64,000 nucleotides of DNA from Apilactobacillus kunkeei DSM 12361 = ATCC 700308 (GTDB taxonomy: Bacteria > Bacillota > Bacilli > Lactobacillales > Lactobacillaceae). The position numbers were made by a program, and so were the translations under genes. Shown piece by piece: positions 30,271 through 38,487 of the stretch. Each line of letters opens with the position of its first letter. Position 1 is the first letter of the stretch. The notes beneath the pieces are model-generated. The model did no database searches, was not told the DNA's origin, and saw only the letters and a program-made list of their open reading frames with translations. The stretch covers positions 62,001 through 126,000 of the forward strand of contig NZ_JXDB01000009.1 in NCBI RefSeq assembly GCF_001281265.1. Reading direction: 5' to 3'.

Positions 30271-30299
30271 ATAATATCATTTCTAGCAATCAATGTCAA
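30271..30299 (-). promoter_or_regulatory. Promoter of the tRNA cluster
   Basis: Perfect minus-strand -35 TTGACA (30294-30299), 17-base spacer, -10 TATTAT (30271-30276) with extended TGA, about 40 bases before tRNA-Val. All eight tRNA genes follow with no further promoter visible. Confidence 0.85.
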
Positions 30300-30405
30300 C
30301 AAGAAATTTTACTTAATGTTGATATGACTTACTTCTGAGCCGTTCTCTTTAACTCAACAAAAAATATTATATCTAAATTTATTCTGTCTGTCTACCCCTT
30401 TTTTC

Positions 30406-30444
30406 AAAAAAATAAAAAAGCGACAATCTTTCGATTATCGCTTT
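30406..30444 (-). terminator. Terminator after serS
   Basis: A perfect or near-perfect 12-bp stem (30433-30444 with 30417-30428) closed by a GAAA tetraloop and followed by a U-run on the minus strand, 17 bases after the serS stop. Confidence 0.9.
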
Positions 30445-30460
30445 AGTTATAACTATTCAA

Positions 30461-31744
30461 TTAGTCTTCTTTTTCGATCTTAGTCTTACCACCCATGTAT
30501 GGTTGTAGTACTTCTGGAATGTTAATTGATCCATCTTCATTTTGGAAGTTTTCTAAGATAGCAGCTACAGTTCTACCAACAGCTAAACCAGAACCATTTA
30601 GCGTGTGAACGTATTGTAGCTTACCATTTTCATCCCTGTATTGGATATGTGCACGACGCGCTTGAAAATCAGTTGTGTTTGAACAACTTGAGATTTCACG
30701 GTAACGACCTTGAGCTGGCATCCATACTTCAATGTCATGGGTCATTGCAGCAGTGAAACTCATGTCACTAGTAGTTAGTGTAATTACGTGGTAAGGAATA
30801 CCTAACATCTTCAATAGGTCTTCGGCATGGGCAGTGATGCTTTCTAGTGCATCCCATGATTGTTCAGGTTTAGTGAATTGAACCATTTCTACCTTATTGA
30901 ATTGGTGTAAACGGATTAGACCTCTAGTATCTCTTCCGGCACTACCAGCTTCTGATCTAAATGCTGGTGATAATGCTGTGAACTTAACTGGTAGTTTGTC
31001 TGCATCCATTACTTCATCTCTGTAGTAGTTAACCAATGGTACTTCGGCAGTAGGAATCATTGTTAAATCACTGTCAGCGATTTCGAAACCAGCCTTTGTT
31101 TCCTTAAACTTAGGAAATTGACCAGTACCAAACATTGATGCTGAATTTACCATGTATGGTGGTAATACTTCTTTGTAACCGGCCTTAGCATTTTGGTCTA
31201 AGTAGAAGTTGTAGATGGCACGTTCTAGTTGTGCACCTGCACCCATGTAGTAAACAAAACGGCTACCGGCAACCTTAGCACTTGCTTCAAAGTCTAAGAT
31301 ACCTAATTTTTCACCTAGGTCCCAGTGGTGTTTTGGTTCGAAGTCAAACTTACGAGGTTCACCGTATTTTCTTAGTTCAACGGCGCCTTCTTCAGTCAAA
31401 CTAACTGGAACATCATCAGCTGGAATATTTGGTAAGTGTGCAGCTAGGTCTTGTTGATCTTGTTCAACCTTTTCAAGTTGTTCATCTAATTCCTTAACTT
31501 CCTTACCTACTTGTTGCATTTCAGCGATTGCGTCAGAAGCGTCTTCCTTATTACGCTTTGCTTCCGCAATTTTCTTTGATACATCGTTTTTCTTAGCTTT
31601 TAATCCTTCACTTTTTACGATTAGTTCACGACGCTTTCCATCGTAACCTAATAGTTCATCGATTGTTTCAGCTTTGATATTTCTAGTAGCTAACTTTTCT
31701 TTTACCCAGTCAGCGTTTTGACGAATCATTTTCATATCTAACAT
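30461..31744 (-). CDS. serS: Serine--tRNA ligase
   Basis: Charges tRNA-Ser (and pre-charges tRNA-Sec in organisms that have it). The ATG at 31744, with GGAGG eight bases upstream, gives 427 residues starting [20 protein letters not shown]; longer frames run into the T-box. The N-terminal coiled-coil arm (about residues 30-105) is followed by the class II core with motif 2 [21 protein letters not shown] and motif 3 [16 protein letters not shown]. Expression is under a T-box leader, so it rises when uncharged tRNA accumulates. Confidence 0.97.
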   Translation of the reverse strand: MLDMKMIRQNADWVKEKLATRNIKAETIDELLGYDGKRRELIVKSEGLKAKKNDVSKKIAEAKRNKEDASDAIAEMQQVGKEVKELDEQLEKVEQDQQDLAAHLPNIPADDVPVSLTEEGAVELRKYGEPRKFDFEPKHHWDLGEKLGILDFEASAKVAGSRFVYYMGAGAQLERAIYNFYLDQNAKAGYKEVLPPYMVNSASMFGTGQFPKFKETKAGFEIADSDLTMIPTAEVPLVNYYRDEVMDADKLPVKFTALSPAFRSEAGSAGRDTRGLIRLHQFNKVEMVQFTKPEQSWDALESITAHAEDLLKMLGIPYHVITLTTSDMSFTAAMTHDIEVWMPAQGRYREISSCSNTTDFQARRAHIQYRDENGKLQYVHTLNGSGLAVGRTVAAILENFQNEDGSINIPEVLQPYMGGKTKIEKED

Positions 31745-31769
31745 AGTAAATACCTCCAATTTTGCAAAT

Positions 31770-31985
31770 AAAAAAGAAGACCTCCATCCATTGGGACGAA
31801 GGTCTTCTTTTCGCGGTACCACCCAAGTTCTTAGCATGTGCTAAACACTCGTTTGGAGATAACGGTCACCTGCCGTGTAGCATTACCTACCCGCTTTTGC
31901 GTATGCCGGAATTTCGACTTGCAATTCACACCGACCATTGCATCTCTTTACTGTCTACTTAAAAACATACCTTGCGTTTATTTGT
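31770..31985 (-). promoter_or_regulatory. T-box leader of serS
   Basis: The minus-strand RNA carries the T-box core TGGGTGGTACCGCG (31813-31826) after a long stem I region (about 31860-31965), followed by a terminator hairpin (31774-31783 with 31801-31810, six U after it). Known T-boxes bind uncharged tRNA through a specifier codon in stem I and the NCCA end in the antiterminator bulge. I could not assign the specifier codon with confidence. The bulge reads UGGU, which pairs ideally with an A73 tRNA and only by wobble with G73 of tRNA-Ser. Confidence 0.88.
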
Positions 31986-31992
31986 TGACTCA

Positions 31993-32021
31993 ATAATATT
32001 ATAAAAAAATGTGATTGGCAA
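31993..32021 (-). promoter_or_regulatory. Promoter of serS
   Basis: Minus-strand -35 TTGCCA (32016-32021), 17-base spacer, -10 TATTAT (31993-31998). The -35 abuts the stop codon of the upstream kinase gene, so the two genes have separate promoters. Confidence 0.75.
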
Positions 32022-32663
32022 CTATTTTAAGTTCAATTCAGCAATTTTTTCGTCAATTTGTTTTAGAACTGCTGCTAAGTCTTCATCGTTTTCGATAAAG
32101 TCAAACTTGTCACCGTCAATTTGCATCTTAGAAGATAAGTCGTAGTTGTCATACCAGTCGTTATAACGACTATTTAAGTCTTGGTAATAGTTGTATAGTT
32201 CTGGATCTTTATCAACTTGTTCATAACTTCTACCACGTTTTTTAATTCGTTTTAACATGGTATCGAATGAAATGTTGATGTGGATTAATAAGTCAGGATT
32301 TTTTTGGTTCAATGAACCAGGAATTTCTTCCATCATATTTTCCAACAATGAATCGTAGATATCAGCTTCAGTTGAAGTAGCACGTTTCATATCAGCATTC
32401 AATCTAAATAGTAATGAATCTTCGTAGATAGAACGGTCCATAACGCTTAACTTTTCGTTGTGGGCCTTTTCAATATTGTTTAGACGAGTATTTAAGAAGT
32501 AGATTTGCAATAAAAATGCATACTTCTTAGGATCCTTATAAAACAAAGGAAGAATTTCGTTATCGTCCACTGATTCGTAATATCCTGTTGAATCAAGATG
32601 AGCAGATAGGATCTTAGTTAAAGAGGTTTTTCCGGCTCCAATGGTTCCAGCAAGTACTATCAT
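32022..32663 (-). CDS. Deoxynucleoside kinase (dAK/dGK family)
   Basis: Phosphorylates salvaged deoxynucleosides (deoxyadenosine, deoxyguanosine and/or deoxycytidine) to monophosphates. The 213-residue protein has the P-loop GTIGAGKTS (residues 6-14), the ERS-like switch MDRSIYEDSLLF (about 75-86) and the LID motif KRIKKRGRSYE (about 140-150), all of the dNK superfamily. Lactobacilli often carry two tandem subunits (dAK and dGK); only one copy is here. Substrate preference cannot be read from sequence. An AAGGAG site precedes the ATG. No clear terminator separates it from the serS promoter. Confidence 0.88.
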   Translation of the reverse strand: MIVLAGTIGAGKTSLTKILSAHLDSTGYYESVDDNEILPLFYKDPKKYAFLLQIYFLNTRLNNIEKAHNEKLSVMDRSIYEDSLLFRLNADMKRATSTEADIYDSLLENMMEEIPGSLNQKNPDLLIHINISFDTMLKRIKKRGRSYEQVDKDPELYNYYQDLNSRYNDWYDNYDLSSKMQIDGDKFDFIENDEDLAAVLKQIDEKIAELNLK

Positions 32664-32743
32664 AATAATCTCCTTAATTTCGTTTTCTAATATACTATTT
32701 TAATACATTCAAGTCGTTTTGAATATGAAGAAATTGATGGCAA

Positions 32744-32772
32744 ACAAAAAAGATGCCGTTAAAACAGCATCT
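32744..32772 (-). terminator. Terminator after the LysP-type permease gene
   Basis: Minus-strand hairpin AGATGCTGTT/AACGGCATCT (about 32751-32772) followed by TTTTTTG, nine bases after the permease stop. Confidence 0.85.
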
Positions 32773-32780
32773 TCATTATA

Positions 32781-34238
32781 TTATTTTTCTTCATCTCTTA
32801 AATCAGAAGGAGATACATCAACCTTGTCTAGCGGAATTAGATGAGTCTTGTACTTAATCTTGTAACCAATGTATAGGATTAATACAAGTGGTACTGAGAT
32901 GTAAGTAATTCCGATTTGTTCCCAATCCCAGTTAGCAAATGAGGTTACGTTTTGACCACAGATAACCAGGATACATAGAATTAAAGTAATGATTGGTCCA
33001 ATTGGGAACCAAGTAGCATGATACTTCAATTCGTCTAGTGAATGACCTTGCTTGATGAAGGCTCTTCTGAAACGGTAATGTGATAGTGCAATTCCGACCC
33101 AGGCGATAAAACCAGTAAGACCAGAAGCAGCAACTAACCATAGGTAAATTTGTGGACCTTCAATACTTGTAATGAAAGTAAGTAAGGCAATCACAGTAGT
33201 TACAGCTAAAGCACCAACAGGAATACCGCGACGATTAGTCTTACCCATAGCCTTAGGAGCGAATCCTTGGTGAGCCATTGAGTAAAGCATTCTAGTTGAA
33301 GCATACATTCCTGAGTTAGCTGATGAAATAACTGAAGTTAAGATAACAGCGTTCATAACAGAAGCAGCGGCAGCTAAACCGGCACGCTTAAATACGATTG
33401 TAAATGGACTAATTGCAACATCGGTGGCACTTGATCCCAATAGATCAGGACTAGTATAAGGGATAATTGCACCAATTATGAAGATTGCTAGGATGTAGAA
33501 TAAGATAATTCTCCAGAAAACATCCTTGATGGCACGTGGAACGGCTTCTCTTGGGTTATCTGATTCACCAGCAGTAATACCAACCAATTCAGTTCCTTGG
33601 AATGAGAAACCAGCGACAACGAATACCGCTAAAATCATTGGAATACCACCAACAAATGGGGCTTGTTTATATGTGAAGTTAGATAGACCAATGTAGTGGC
33701 CACCCATAATACCAAAAATAGTCAAAACACCAACAGCTAAGAAGATAAAGATTGTAATAACCTTAATCAATGACATCCAGAATTCTGTTTCACCGAATGA
33801 CTTAACTGATAATGCGTTCACACAAAGGATTAGTGCTAAGGTAATCGCACTGAAAATCCAACCTGGCATGTGTGGTAACCAGAACTTCATTACTAATGCT
33901 GCAGTTGAGATATCAACGGCAACGGTAATGGCCCAGTTGAACCAGTAGTTCCAACCCATCGCAAATCCAAGAGCTGGGTCGACGTACTTACCTGCGTAAG
34001 CCGCGAATGAACCAGAGACAGGTGTGTTGGTTGCCATTTCACCTAAACTGGTCATTAAAAAGTAAACCATCAGTCCCATTAATAAATAAGCAACTAATGC
34101 TCCACCAGGTCCAGCTTGACTAATAACTGAACCAGAGGCAACGAATAGACCGGTACCGATTGAACCACCTAAGGCAATCATAGAAACGTGTCTAGTCTTT
34201 AAGCCTCTCTTTACATGATTATTTGAGTTTTCACTCAT
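32781..34238 (-). CDS. lysP: Lysine-specific APC-family permease (LysP-like)
   Basis: Proton-coupled amino acid importer in the cytoplasmic membrane. The ATG at 34238, eleven bases after AGAGGG, gives 485 residues. It opens with a basic cytoplasmic segment (VKRGLKTRHVSMIALGGSIGTGLFVASG), the hallmark of the AAP branch of the APC superfamily, followed by about twelve membrane segments including GFSFQGTELVGITAGES in TM6. Lysine specificity is inferred mainly from the lysine riboswitch in its leader, which would switch the gene off when lysine is plentiful. Transcribed alone. Confidence 0.88.
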   Translation of the reverse strand: MSENSNNHVKRGLKTRHVSMIALGGSIGTGLFVASGSVISQAGPGGALVAYLLMGLMVYFLMTSLGEMATNTPVSGSFAAYAGKYVDPALGFAMGWNYWFNWAITVAVDISTAALVMKFWLPHMPGWIFSAITLALILCVNALSVKSFGETEFWMSLIKVITIFIFLAVGVLTIFGIMGGHYIGLSNFTYKQAPFVGGIPMILAVFVVAGFSFQGTELVGITAGESDNPREAVPRAIKDVFWRIILFYILAIFIIGAIIPYTSPDLLGSSATDVAISPFTIVFKRAGLAAAASVMNAVILTSVISSANSGMYASTRMLYSMAHQGFAPKAMGKTNRRGIPVGALAVTTVIALLTFITSIEGPQIYLWLVAASGLTGFIAWVGIALSHYRFRRAFIKQGHSLDELKYHATWFPIGPIITLILCILVICGQNVTSFANWDWEQIGITYISVPLVLILYIGYKIKYKTHLIPLDKVDVSPSDLRDEEK

Positions 34239-34287
34239 GATGTATTTCACCCTCTATAAGTATTTCTAAGAGGTGCCGATAATAACT

Positions 34288-34322
34288 AAAAAAGTCCCTT
34301 CCTGTAAACACAAGAAGAGACC
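34288..34322 (-). terminator. Riboswitch expression-platform terminator
   Basis: Minus-strand stem of 13 bp with G-U pairs (GGTCTCTTCTTGT with ACAGGAAGGGACT) followed by six U, directly after the lysine aptamer. This is the off-state terminator of the riboswitch. Confidence 0.85.
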
Positions 34323-34344
34323 ATAATAATTTCTTTTAATTATT

Positions 34345-34518
34345 GATCACAAAGCACTCCGTGGAATGAACCACGACAGTCTCTAGCCTCTTAAGCTAGA
34401 ACCCAACGAACTCGTCTCATAAAGGAAACGGTCGTTTCGGCAGGCATCCCCTTTCACCTTCAATCATAGTCGCTTTATCGACTCATGATGATTACTCTTG
34501 TCAGCTGCGCCTCTTCTT
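34345..34518 (-). promoter_or_regulatory. Lysine riboswitch (L box) upstream of lysP
   Basis: The minus-strand leader contains the conserved core landmarks of the lysine aptamer in order: AGAGGCGCAGCTG, AAGAGTAA, GGTGAAAGGGGATGCC, GCCGAAACG, a TTGGGTTCTAGC arm, GAGACTGTCG and GGAGTGCTTTGTG. These fit the five-helix junction that binds lysine. With the terminator just downstream it should stop transcription at high lysine. Confidence 0.93.
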
Positions 34519-34531
34519 AGATTTCTATAAT

Positions 34532-34560
34532 ATTATATATTAATGTGGACTTGATTACAA
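34532..34560 (-). promoter_or_regulatory. Promoter of the lysine riboswitch-lysP transcript
   Basis: Minus-strand -35 TTGTAA (34555-34560), 17-base spacer, perfect -10 TATAAT (34532-34537), about 10 bases before the aptamer. Confidence 0.8.
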
Positions 34561-34562
34561 TA

Positions 34563-35066
34563 CTATTTTACTTTCATTTCAAAAACGAGATTGTCATCGT
34601 ATTCATCCACCTGTGAAAAACCTAAACTGTGCAAAACCTTTTGTGAAGGTAAATTGCGAGCTTCAACCGTTGCTTCAACTACCTTTACAGGTGCCTTTAG
34701 ATGATTTAAAACTTCGCCCAATGCATATGTCATGTATCCACGCTGTTGATAACTTGTGTTAATAAAGTAACCTAATTCGATATTTTCGTAATCTGGTTCA
34801 AAGTTATCCCCAATTTCCGGAAAAATATTGATAATTCCAATTAGTTTTCCACCGTTGATAAGTCGAATTGCATATGTTTTATTGGTATCATTTTCAGATT
34901 CAAATAACATGTGGGCCTTTCTTTCATCGTTAACTGGCTCAAAACCGGTCTTTTTTGCTAGTTTTTCGTCTCGCATCATTTCATAATAGTCGGAAAAGTC
35001 ATCTGTGCGTAACTCAGTGACTGCCACTTCTTTTTTTGGTGAATTGTTCTTTTCATCCACAATCAT
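34563..35066 (-). CDS. GNAT-family N-acetyltransferase (RimJ/RimL-like)
   Basis: Likely transfers an acetyl group from acetyl-CoA to an amine on a protein or small molecule in the cytoplasm. The 167-residue protein has the acetyl-CoA motif around ELGYFINTSYQQRGYMTYAL (about residues 97-116; Q-x-x-G-Y form) and the C-terminal SQKVLHSLGFSQVDEY. Substrate unknown. ATG at 35066 follows AAGGAGA. It is divergently arranged with the hydrolase gene at 35116 and stops just inside the lysP promoter region. Confidence 0.82.
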   Translation of the reverse strand: MIVDEKNNSPKKEVAVTELRTDDFSDYYEMMRDEKLAKKTGFEPVNDERKAHMLFESENDTNKTYAIRLINGGKLIGIINIFPEIGDNFEPDYENIELGYFINTSYQQRGYMTYALGEVLNHLKAPVKVVEATVEARNLPSQKVLHSLGFSQVDEYDDNLVFEMKVK

Positions 35067-35115
35067 TATCTCCTTGCGTTAAAATGTATGTAAAACATAT
35101 TTGAGAGGTGCTTAC

Positions 35116-35925
35116 ATGAGAATCATAAGAGAATCGATTCGTCAAAACTCAAACGCTTTTCTTCAAGGATATCTTAAATCTGCAGATGTGCAAACTAATC
35201 AATACAAATATCCTGCCGTAATCGTCGTTCCCGGTGGATCTTACACCCACATTTCACTCCACCAAGCGGAAAGTTTCGCACTTAATTTTAGTGCCAACGG
35301 TTACCAAAGTTTCTATCTAAGATACACATTCGAACAAGAAGCAATGCCACTAATGCCAAATCCACTAGAGGAATTGGCCAACAGCATTAAATACATTCGA
35401 GAACATGCCAATGAATTCAATGTCGATGAAAACCGCATCGTAATTGCCGGCTTCTCCATTGGAGGTCATATTTGTAGTCTCTATAATGACTTTTACCACA
35501 CCGATTGGATGCAAAAACTAGCCGGTGTGGATAACGCAGATATTTTAAAACCAAACGCGGTTATCTTAAGCTACCCTGTGACTAACTTAACTTGTGGTTT
35601 CCCCAAGGATAAGGAAAGTATCCTAAATTGGGTATCAGATGACCAACAAGTAAAAGCTGACGAACACGTTTCATCTAAAAACATGCCAACATTTATCTGG
35701 CACACCGCCGACGATCCATTCGTTCCTGTGGAAAACGCGCTTAAGTATTCCATCAAGTTAAATGAATACAATGTAGATAACGAACTCCACATCTTCCACC
35801 ATGGTCCTCACGGAATGGGACTCGCTAATAACATTACATCCTGGAATGAAGACTCCAATAACGCCCGTGTCGCCAAGTGGTTTGACCTTGCTATTACCTG
35901 GTTAGACGAGATTTGGGCAAAATAA
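35116..35925 (+). CDS. Alpha/beta hydrolase (BD-FAE/acetyl-esterase-like)
   Basis: Probable cytoplasmic carboxylesterase acting on small acyl or acetyl esters. The ATG at 35116 after AGAGGTG gives 269 residues. It has the oxyanion-hole region VVPGGSYTHIS, the nucleophile elbow GFSIGGH (serine near residue 116), an acid in HTADDPFVP and a C-terminal histidine in HHGPHGMGLA, completing a Ser-Asp-His triad. No signal peptide. Similar lactobacillus enzymes are often called acetyl xylan esterase-like, but the substrate cannot be told. Confidence 0.85.
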   Translation: MRIIRESIRQNSNAFLQGYLKSADVQTNQYKYPAVIVVPGGSYTHISLHQAESFALNFSANGYQSFYLRYTFEQEAMPLMPNPLEELANSIKYIREHANEFNVDENRIVIAGFSIGGHICSLYNDFYHTDWMQKLAGVDNADILKPNAVILSYPVTNLTCGFPKDKESILNWVSDDQQVKADEHVSSKNMPTFIWHTADDPFVPVENALKYSIKLNEYNVDNELHIFHHGPHGMGLANNITSWNEDSNNARVAKWFDLAITWLDEIWAK

Positions 35926-35956
35926 AAGAACTGATGACATTCATCAGTTCTTTTTT
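35924..35956. terminator. Bidirectional terminator between hydrolase and PAP2 genes
   Basis: A perfect 12-bp stem (35926-35937 with 35941-35952) with a U-run on the plus side and an A-run on the other serves two convergent genes. Confidence 0.88.
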
Positions 35957-35957
35957 A

Positions 35958-36626
35958 TTATAGATATGAATGTAAAACTGGACGCCAGTGTTGTTTTAAT
36001 CTTGGCGCATATCTTACATATAACATTTCAGATACTTGTACCCAAGTGTAGCCGATTACTACGGCACCAACAGTGTCTGTTGGGAAGTGGGCATTTAGAT
36101 AAATTCTAGATACCATTACCAATAGGACAAATAGGAATGTTAGTACATATAGTAATCTTCTGATTAAGTTACTTTGGATATGTGGAAGAATAACAATCCA
36201 TACAACCGCAATGACGATAAAGATACCTAATACGTGTCCACTTGGGAAACTAAATCCAGTATCAGATGCGCTGTGGAACACTGGACGATCACGTCTAACA
36301 ATGTTTTTAACGATGAATCCAATTACGTCAGCACCAGCTAAAGTAAAGATTCCCCATAAAGCTTGAAGCTTAAACTTGAATCCCCACATAAAGAATGCCA
36401 AAACGAAAATCCAGATGATATCCATCTTGGGACTAGCTAAAGTGGTAACCATGTGCATGATTGTGTCCTTGAATCCGCCAGTAGTTTTTTGGATTTGACC
36501 GATAAAAATTGAGTCAAGAAATCTTAGGTAGCCTGAGTCAATCATTACCGATGCAGTAATAAATAATGATAAAACTAACCCAACGAAAAGCCTAATACCG
36601 CGGGTGTAATCCTTATCGATGATCAT
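35958..36626 (-). CDS. PAP2-family membrane phosphatase
   Basis: Membrane phosphatase acting on lipid phosphates, probably undecaprenyl pyrophosphate or phosphatidic-acid-type substrates at the outer face of the membrane. The 222-residue protein has all three signature motifs: KNIVRRDRP (107-115), PSGH (128-131) and SRIYLNAHFPTD (173-184), and about six membrane segments. Its C-terminal tail is basic. Transcribed singly, divergent from the TauE-type gene. Recycling of the cell-wall lipid carrier is plausible but not proven. Confidence 0.9.
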   Translation of the reverse strand: MIIDKDYTRGIRLFVGLVLSLFITASVMIDSGYLRFLDSIFIGQIQKTTGGFKDTIMHMVTTLASPKMDIIWIFVLAFFMWGFKFKLQALWGIFTLAGADVIGFIVKNIVRRDRPVFHSASDTGFSFPSGHVLGIFIVIAVVWIVILPHIQSNLIRRLLYVLTFLFVLLVMVSRIYLNAHFPTDTVGAVVIGYTWVQVSEMLYVRYAPRLKQHWRPVLHSYL

Positions 36627-36718
36627 AATGCATCGATCCTCCTAATCACTTTTTAATGTCATTATACCACAGCTAACGCTATTCTTAAGGGTATTTTCTA
36701 ATTTTGGAACTTTGAATA

Positions 36719-36747
36719 AGTGCAATGAAACTAATAATTGTTATAAT
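36719..36747 (+). promoter_or_regulatory. Candidate promoter of the TauE/DUF1634 pair
   Basis: A perfect -10 TATAAT (36742-36747) with an extended TG lies 35 bases before the gene; the -35 (GTGCAA, about 36720-36725) is weak. Nothing else is visible in this 155-base gap. Confidence 0.55.
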
Positions 36748-36781
36748 ATTAAGTAATTTATAATTTTAGGAGGAGCTACAA

Positions 36782-37615
36782 ATGATTGAAACAGTCATTC
36801 TAATGATTGTCATCGGTGTCTTAGCGGGTATCGGTGGCGCTGTCCTAGGATTGGGTGGTGGAATTATCGTCACCCCTGTCCTAACACTCTTCTTCCATTT
36901 AGATATTAAATATGCCATCGGGGCCAGTATCGTTGTGGTCATCGCCACTAGTTCTGGTTCTACTATCGCTTATCTAAAAGATGAAGTATTAAACCTACGT
37001 GTTGCAATGTTTTTAGAAATTGCCACTACTATTGGTGCACTATCTGGGGCCTTACTTACAGGAATTCTAGAGCCTAAATACCTTTACATACTATTTGGAC
37101 TATTACTACTATTCTCCGCATTTAACATGGTCAAGAAATTATTGAACAAAAACAAGTCCAATCTAAGCACCAAAGATGATAAATTAGCTGAAAAACTTCG
37201 TCTTAACTCAAGTTACTACGATAAGGCTGAAAAGAAACAAATCGACTACAAGGTGGAAAACATCCCCGGCGGTCTATCCGTAATGTTTGGTGCTGGCCTT
37301 GCTTCCGGTCTACTAGGAATTGGTTCAGGTGCCTTCAAGGTAATCGCTATGGATACCTTCATGAAGATGCCTTTAAAACCATCAAGTGCAACTAGTAACC
37401 TAATGATGGGAGTTACTGCAGCAGCTTCTGCAACTGTTTACTTCTTCAACGGTTCAATCTTGCCACAAGTTGCCGTGCCATTAGCACTAGGAATTCTAGT
37501 CGGCGCGACAATCGGTTCTCGTATCATGCAAGTGCTTCCTGCTAGATGGATTCGTATTATCTTCGTCCCTATCATGTTCTACATCGCATGTAGCATGTTA
37601 TACAAAGGATTCTAG
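36782..37615 (+). CDS. TauE/SafE-family sulfite/sulfonate exporter-like permease
   Basis: Membrane transporter of the TSUP family, which moves sulfite, sulfonates, or organic acids. The 277-residue protein shows the duplicated TauE fold: an N-terminal half with GIGGAVLGLGGGIIVTPVL and a C-terminal half with GAGLASGLLGIGSGAFKV, each with about four membrane segments, separated by a charged cytoplasmic loop (about residues 118-160). AGGAGG precedes the ATG. The DUF1634 gene follows by 11 bases, a pairing seen in many lactobacilli and related bacteria, suggesting they form one transporter. Substrate unknown. Confidence 0.87.
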   Translation: MIETVILMIVIGVLAGIGGAVLGLGGGIIVTPVLTLFFHLDIKYAIGASIVVVIATSSGSTIAYLKDEVLNLRVAMFLEIATTIGALSGALLTGILEPKYLYILFGLLLLFSAFNMVKKLLNKNKSNLSTKDDKLAEKLRLNSSYYDKAEKKQIDYKVENIPGGLSVMFGAGLASGLLGIGSGAFKVIAMDTFMKMPLKPSSATSNLMMGVTAAASATVYFFNGSILPQVAVPLALGILVGATIGSRIMQVLPARWIRIIFVPIMFYIACSMLYKGF

Positions 37616-37626
37616 GAGGTTAGATC

Positions 37627-37995
37627 ATGAATACACAACAACCAGCAACTAAAGAAGAAATGAATCGTATCGAATTAGTAATCGGAAAGATTTTACGTGT
37701 CGGTGTTGTCATCTCAGCTACAATCATGATTATTGGATTATTACTACTCCTAATCACTGGTAAGTCTGGATATGCTCACGACGCCTTTCCTACAACTTTT
37801 AAAGCCATCTTTAGTGGCATTGCGACATTAAAACCATACGCGATTATGATGCTTGGAATCTTCTGTCTAATCCTTACTCCCGTATTACGAGTAATCGTAT
37901 CAATCTATTCCTTCTACAAGGAAAAGGATATGCTATACGTCTGGATTACCACATTCGTTCTAATCATTTTAATCATCAGTTTTTTCTTCGGATAA
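37627..37995 (+). CDS. DUF1634-family membrane protein
   Basis: A 122-residue protein with three membrane segments (about residues 25-45, 72-92 and 103-121) and a short loop KSGYAHDAFPTTFKAI. It matches the DUF1634 family, which usually accompanies TauE/SafE permeases; I infer it is an accessory subunit of the preceding transporter. Function not known experimentally. It ends at a strong convergent terminator. Confidence 0.8.
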   Translation: MNTQQPATKEEMNRIELVIGKILRVGVVISATIMIIGLLLLLITGKSGYAHDAFPTTFKAIFSGIATLKPYAIMMLGIFCLILTPVLRVIVSIYSFYKEKDMLYVWITTFVLIILIISFFFG

Positions 37996-38000
37996 AACGC

Positions 38001-38036
38001 AAAATAAAAAGCAACGAGATTATCTCGTTGCTTTTT
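38001..38036. terminator. Bidirectional terminator after DUF1634 gene and ThrE subunit
   Basis: Stem GCAACGAGAT/ATCTCGTTGC (38011-38020 with 38022-38031) with flanking A- and T-runs; overlaps the 3' end of the minus-strand ThrE_2 gene. Confidence 0.85.
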
Positions 38037-38481
38037 TTGTTATGAAATATTTTTTCAATCTTAAGTATAGTTGATTTAAAAATTCCGCAAACAAAAAACC
38101 AGATGCGATTCCACCAGCAATGAAGATGACTTGGATCAAGTTGGACTTGGCCAGCGCATAGTTACCAATTGCTAGGCACTTCATAACTTGGTAAGCTTGA
38201 CCCCCAGGAACTAATGGCACCAACGCAGGAATATTGAAGATAATGACCGGCATCTTCTTGTAGCGCGATGCAAAGATACTCAATATCCCAACAGTGAAGG
38301 TTCCTAAAATATCTGCGGCTAAGTATCCGCCCATGTGAATGTTAACGATATGAAAGACTAACCAGCCAATCAAACTAACGATTCCGGCCATGTTCAATGC
38401 TTTTCTGGGTAGATTAATTAATAAACCAAATCCGATGGTGGCGAAATAAACGCACACACTATAAATAATTACGGTTACCAA
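38020..38481 (-). CDS. Threonine/serine exporter, small subunit (ThrE_2 family)
   Basis: A 153-residue membrane protein with about five membrane segments and the motif NIPALVPLVPGGQAYQ, the hallmark of the ThrE C-terminal (DUF3815-type) half. Starts at TTG six bases after GGGGTGA. It lies six bases after its partner, so the two together equal one full ThrE exporter of threonine and serine. Its 3' end overlaps the terminator, so the last codons form part of the hairpin. Confidence 0.87.
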   Translation of the reverse strand: MVTVIIYSVCVYFATIGFGLLINLPRKALNMAGIVSLIGWLVFHIVNIHMGGYLAADILGTFTVGILSIFASRYKKMPVIIFNIPALVPLVPGGQAYQVMKCLAIGNYALAKSNLIQVIFIAGGIASGFLFAEFLNQLYLRLKKYFITKKATR

Positions 38482-38487
38482 TATAAA

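Noticed and set aside
31762-31962. 66-codon plus-strand ORF overlapping the serS T-box
   Set aside because: The sequence is fully explained by the T-box structure and terminator, and no ribosome binding site precedes the ORF.
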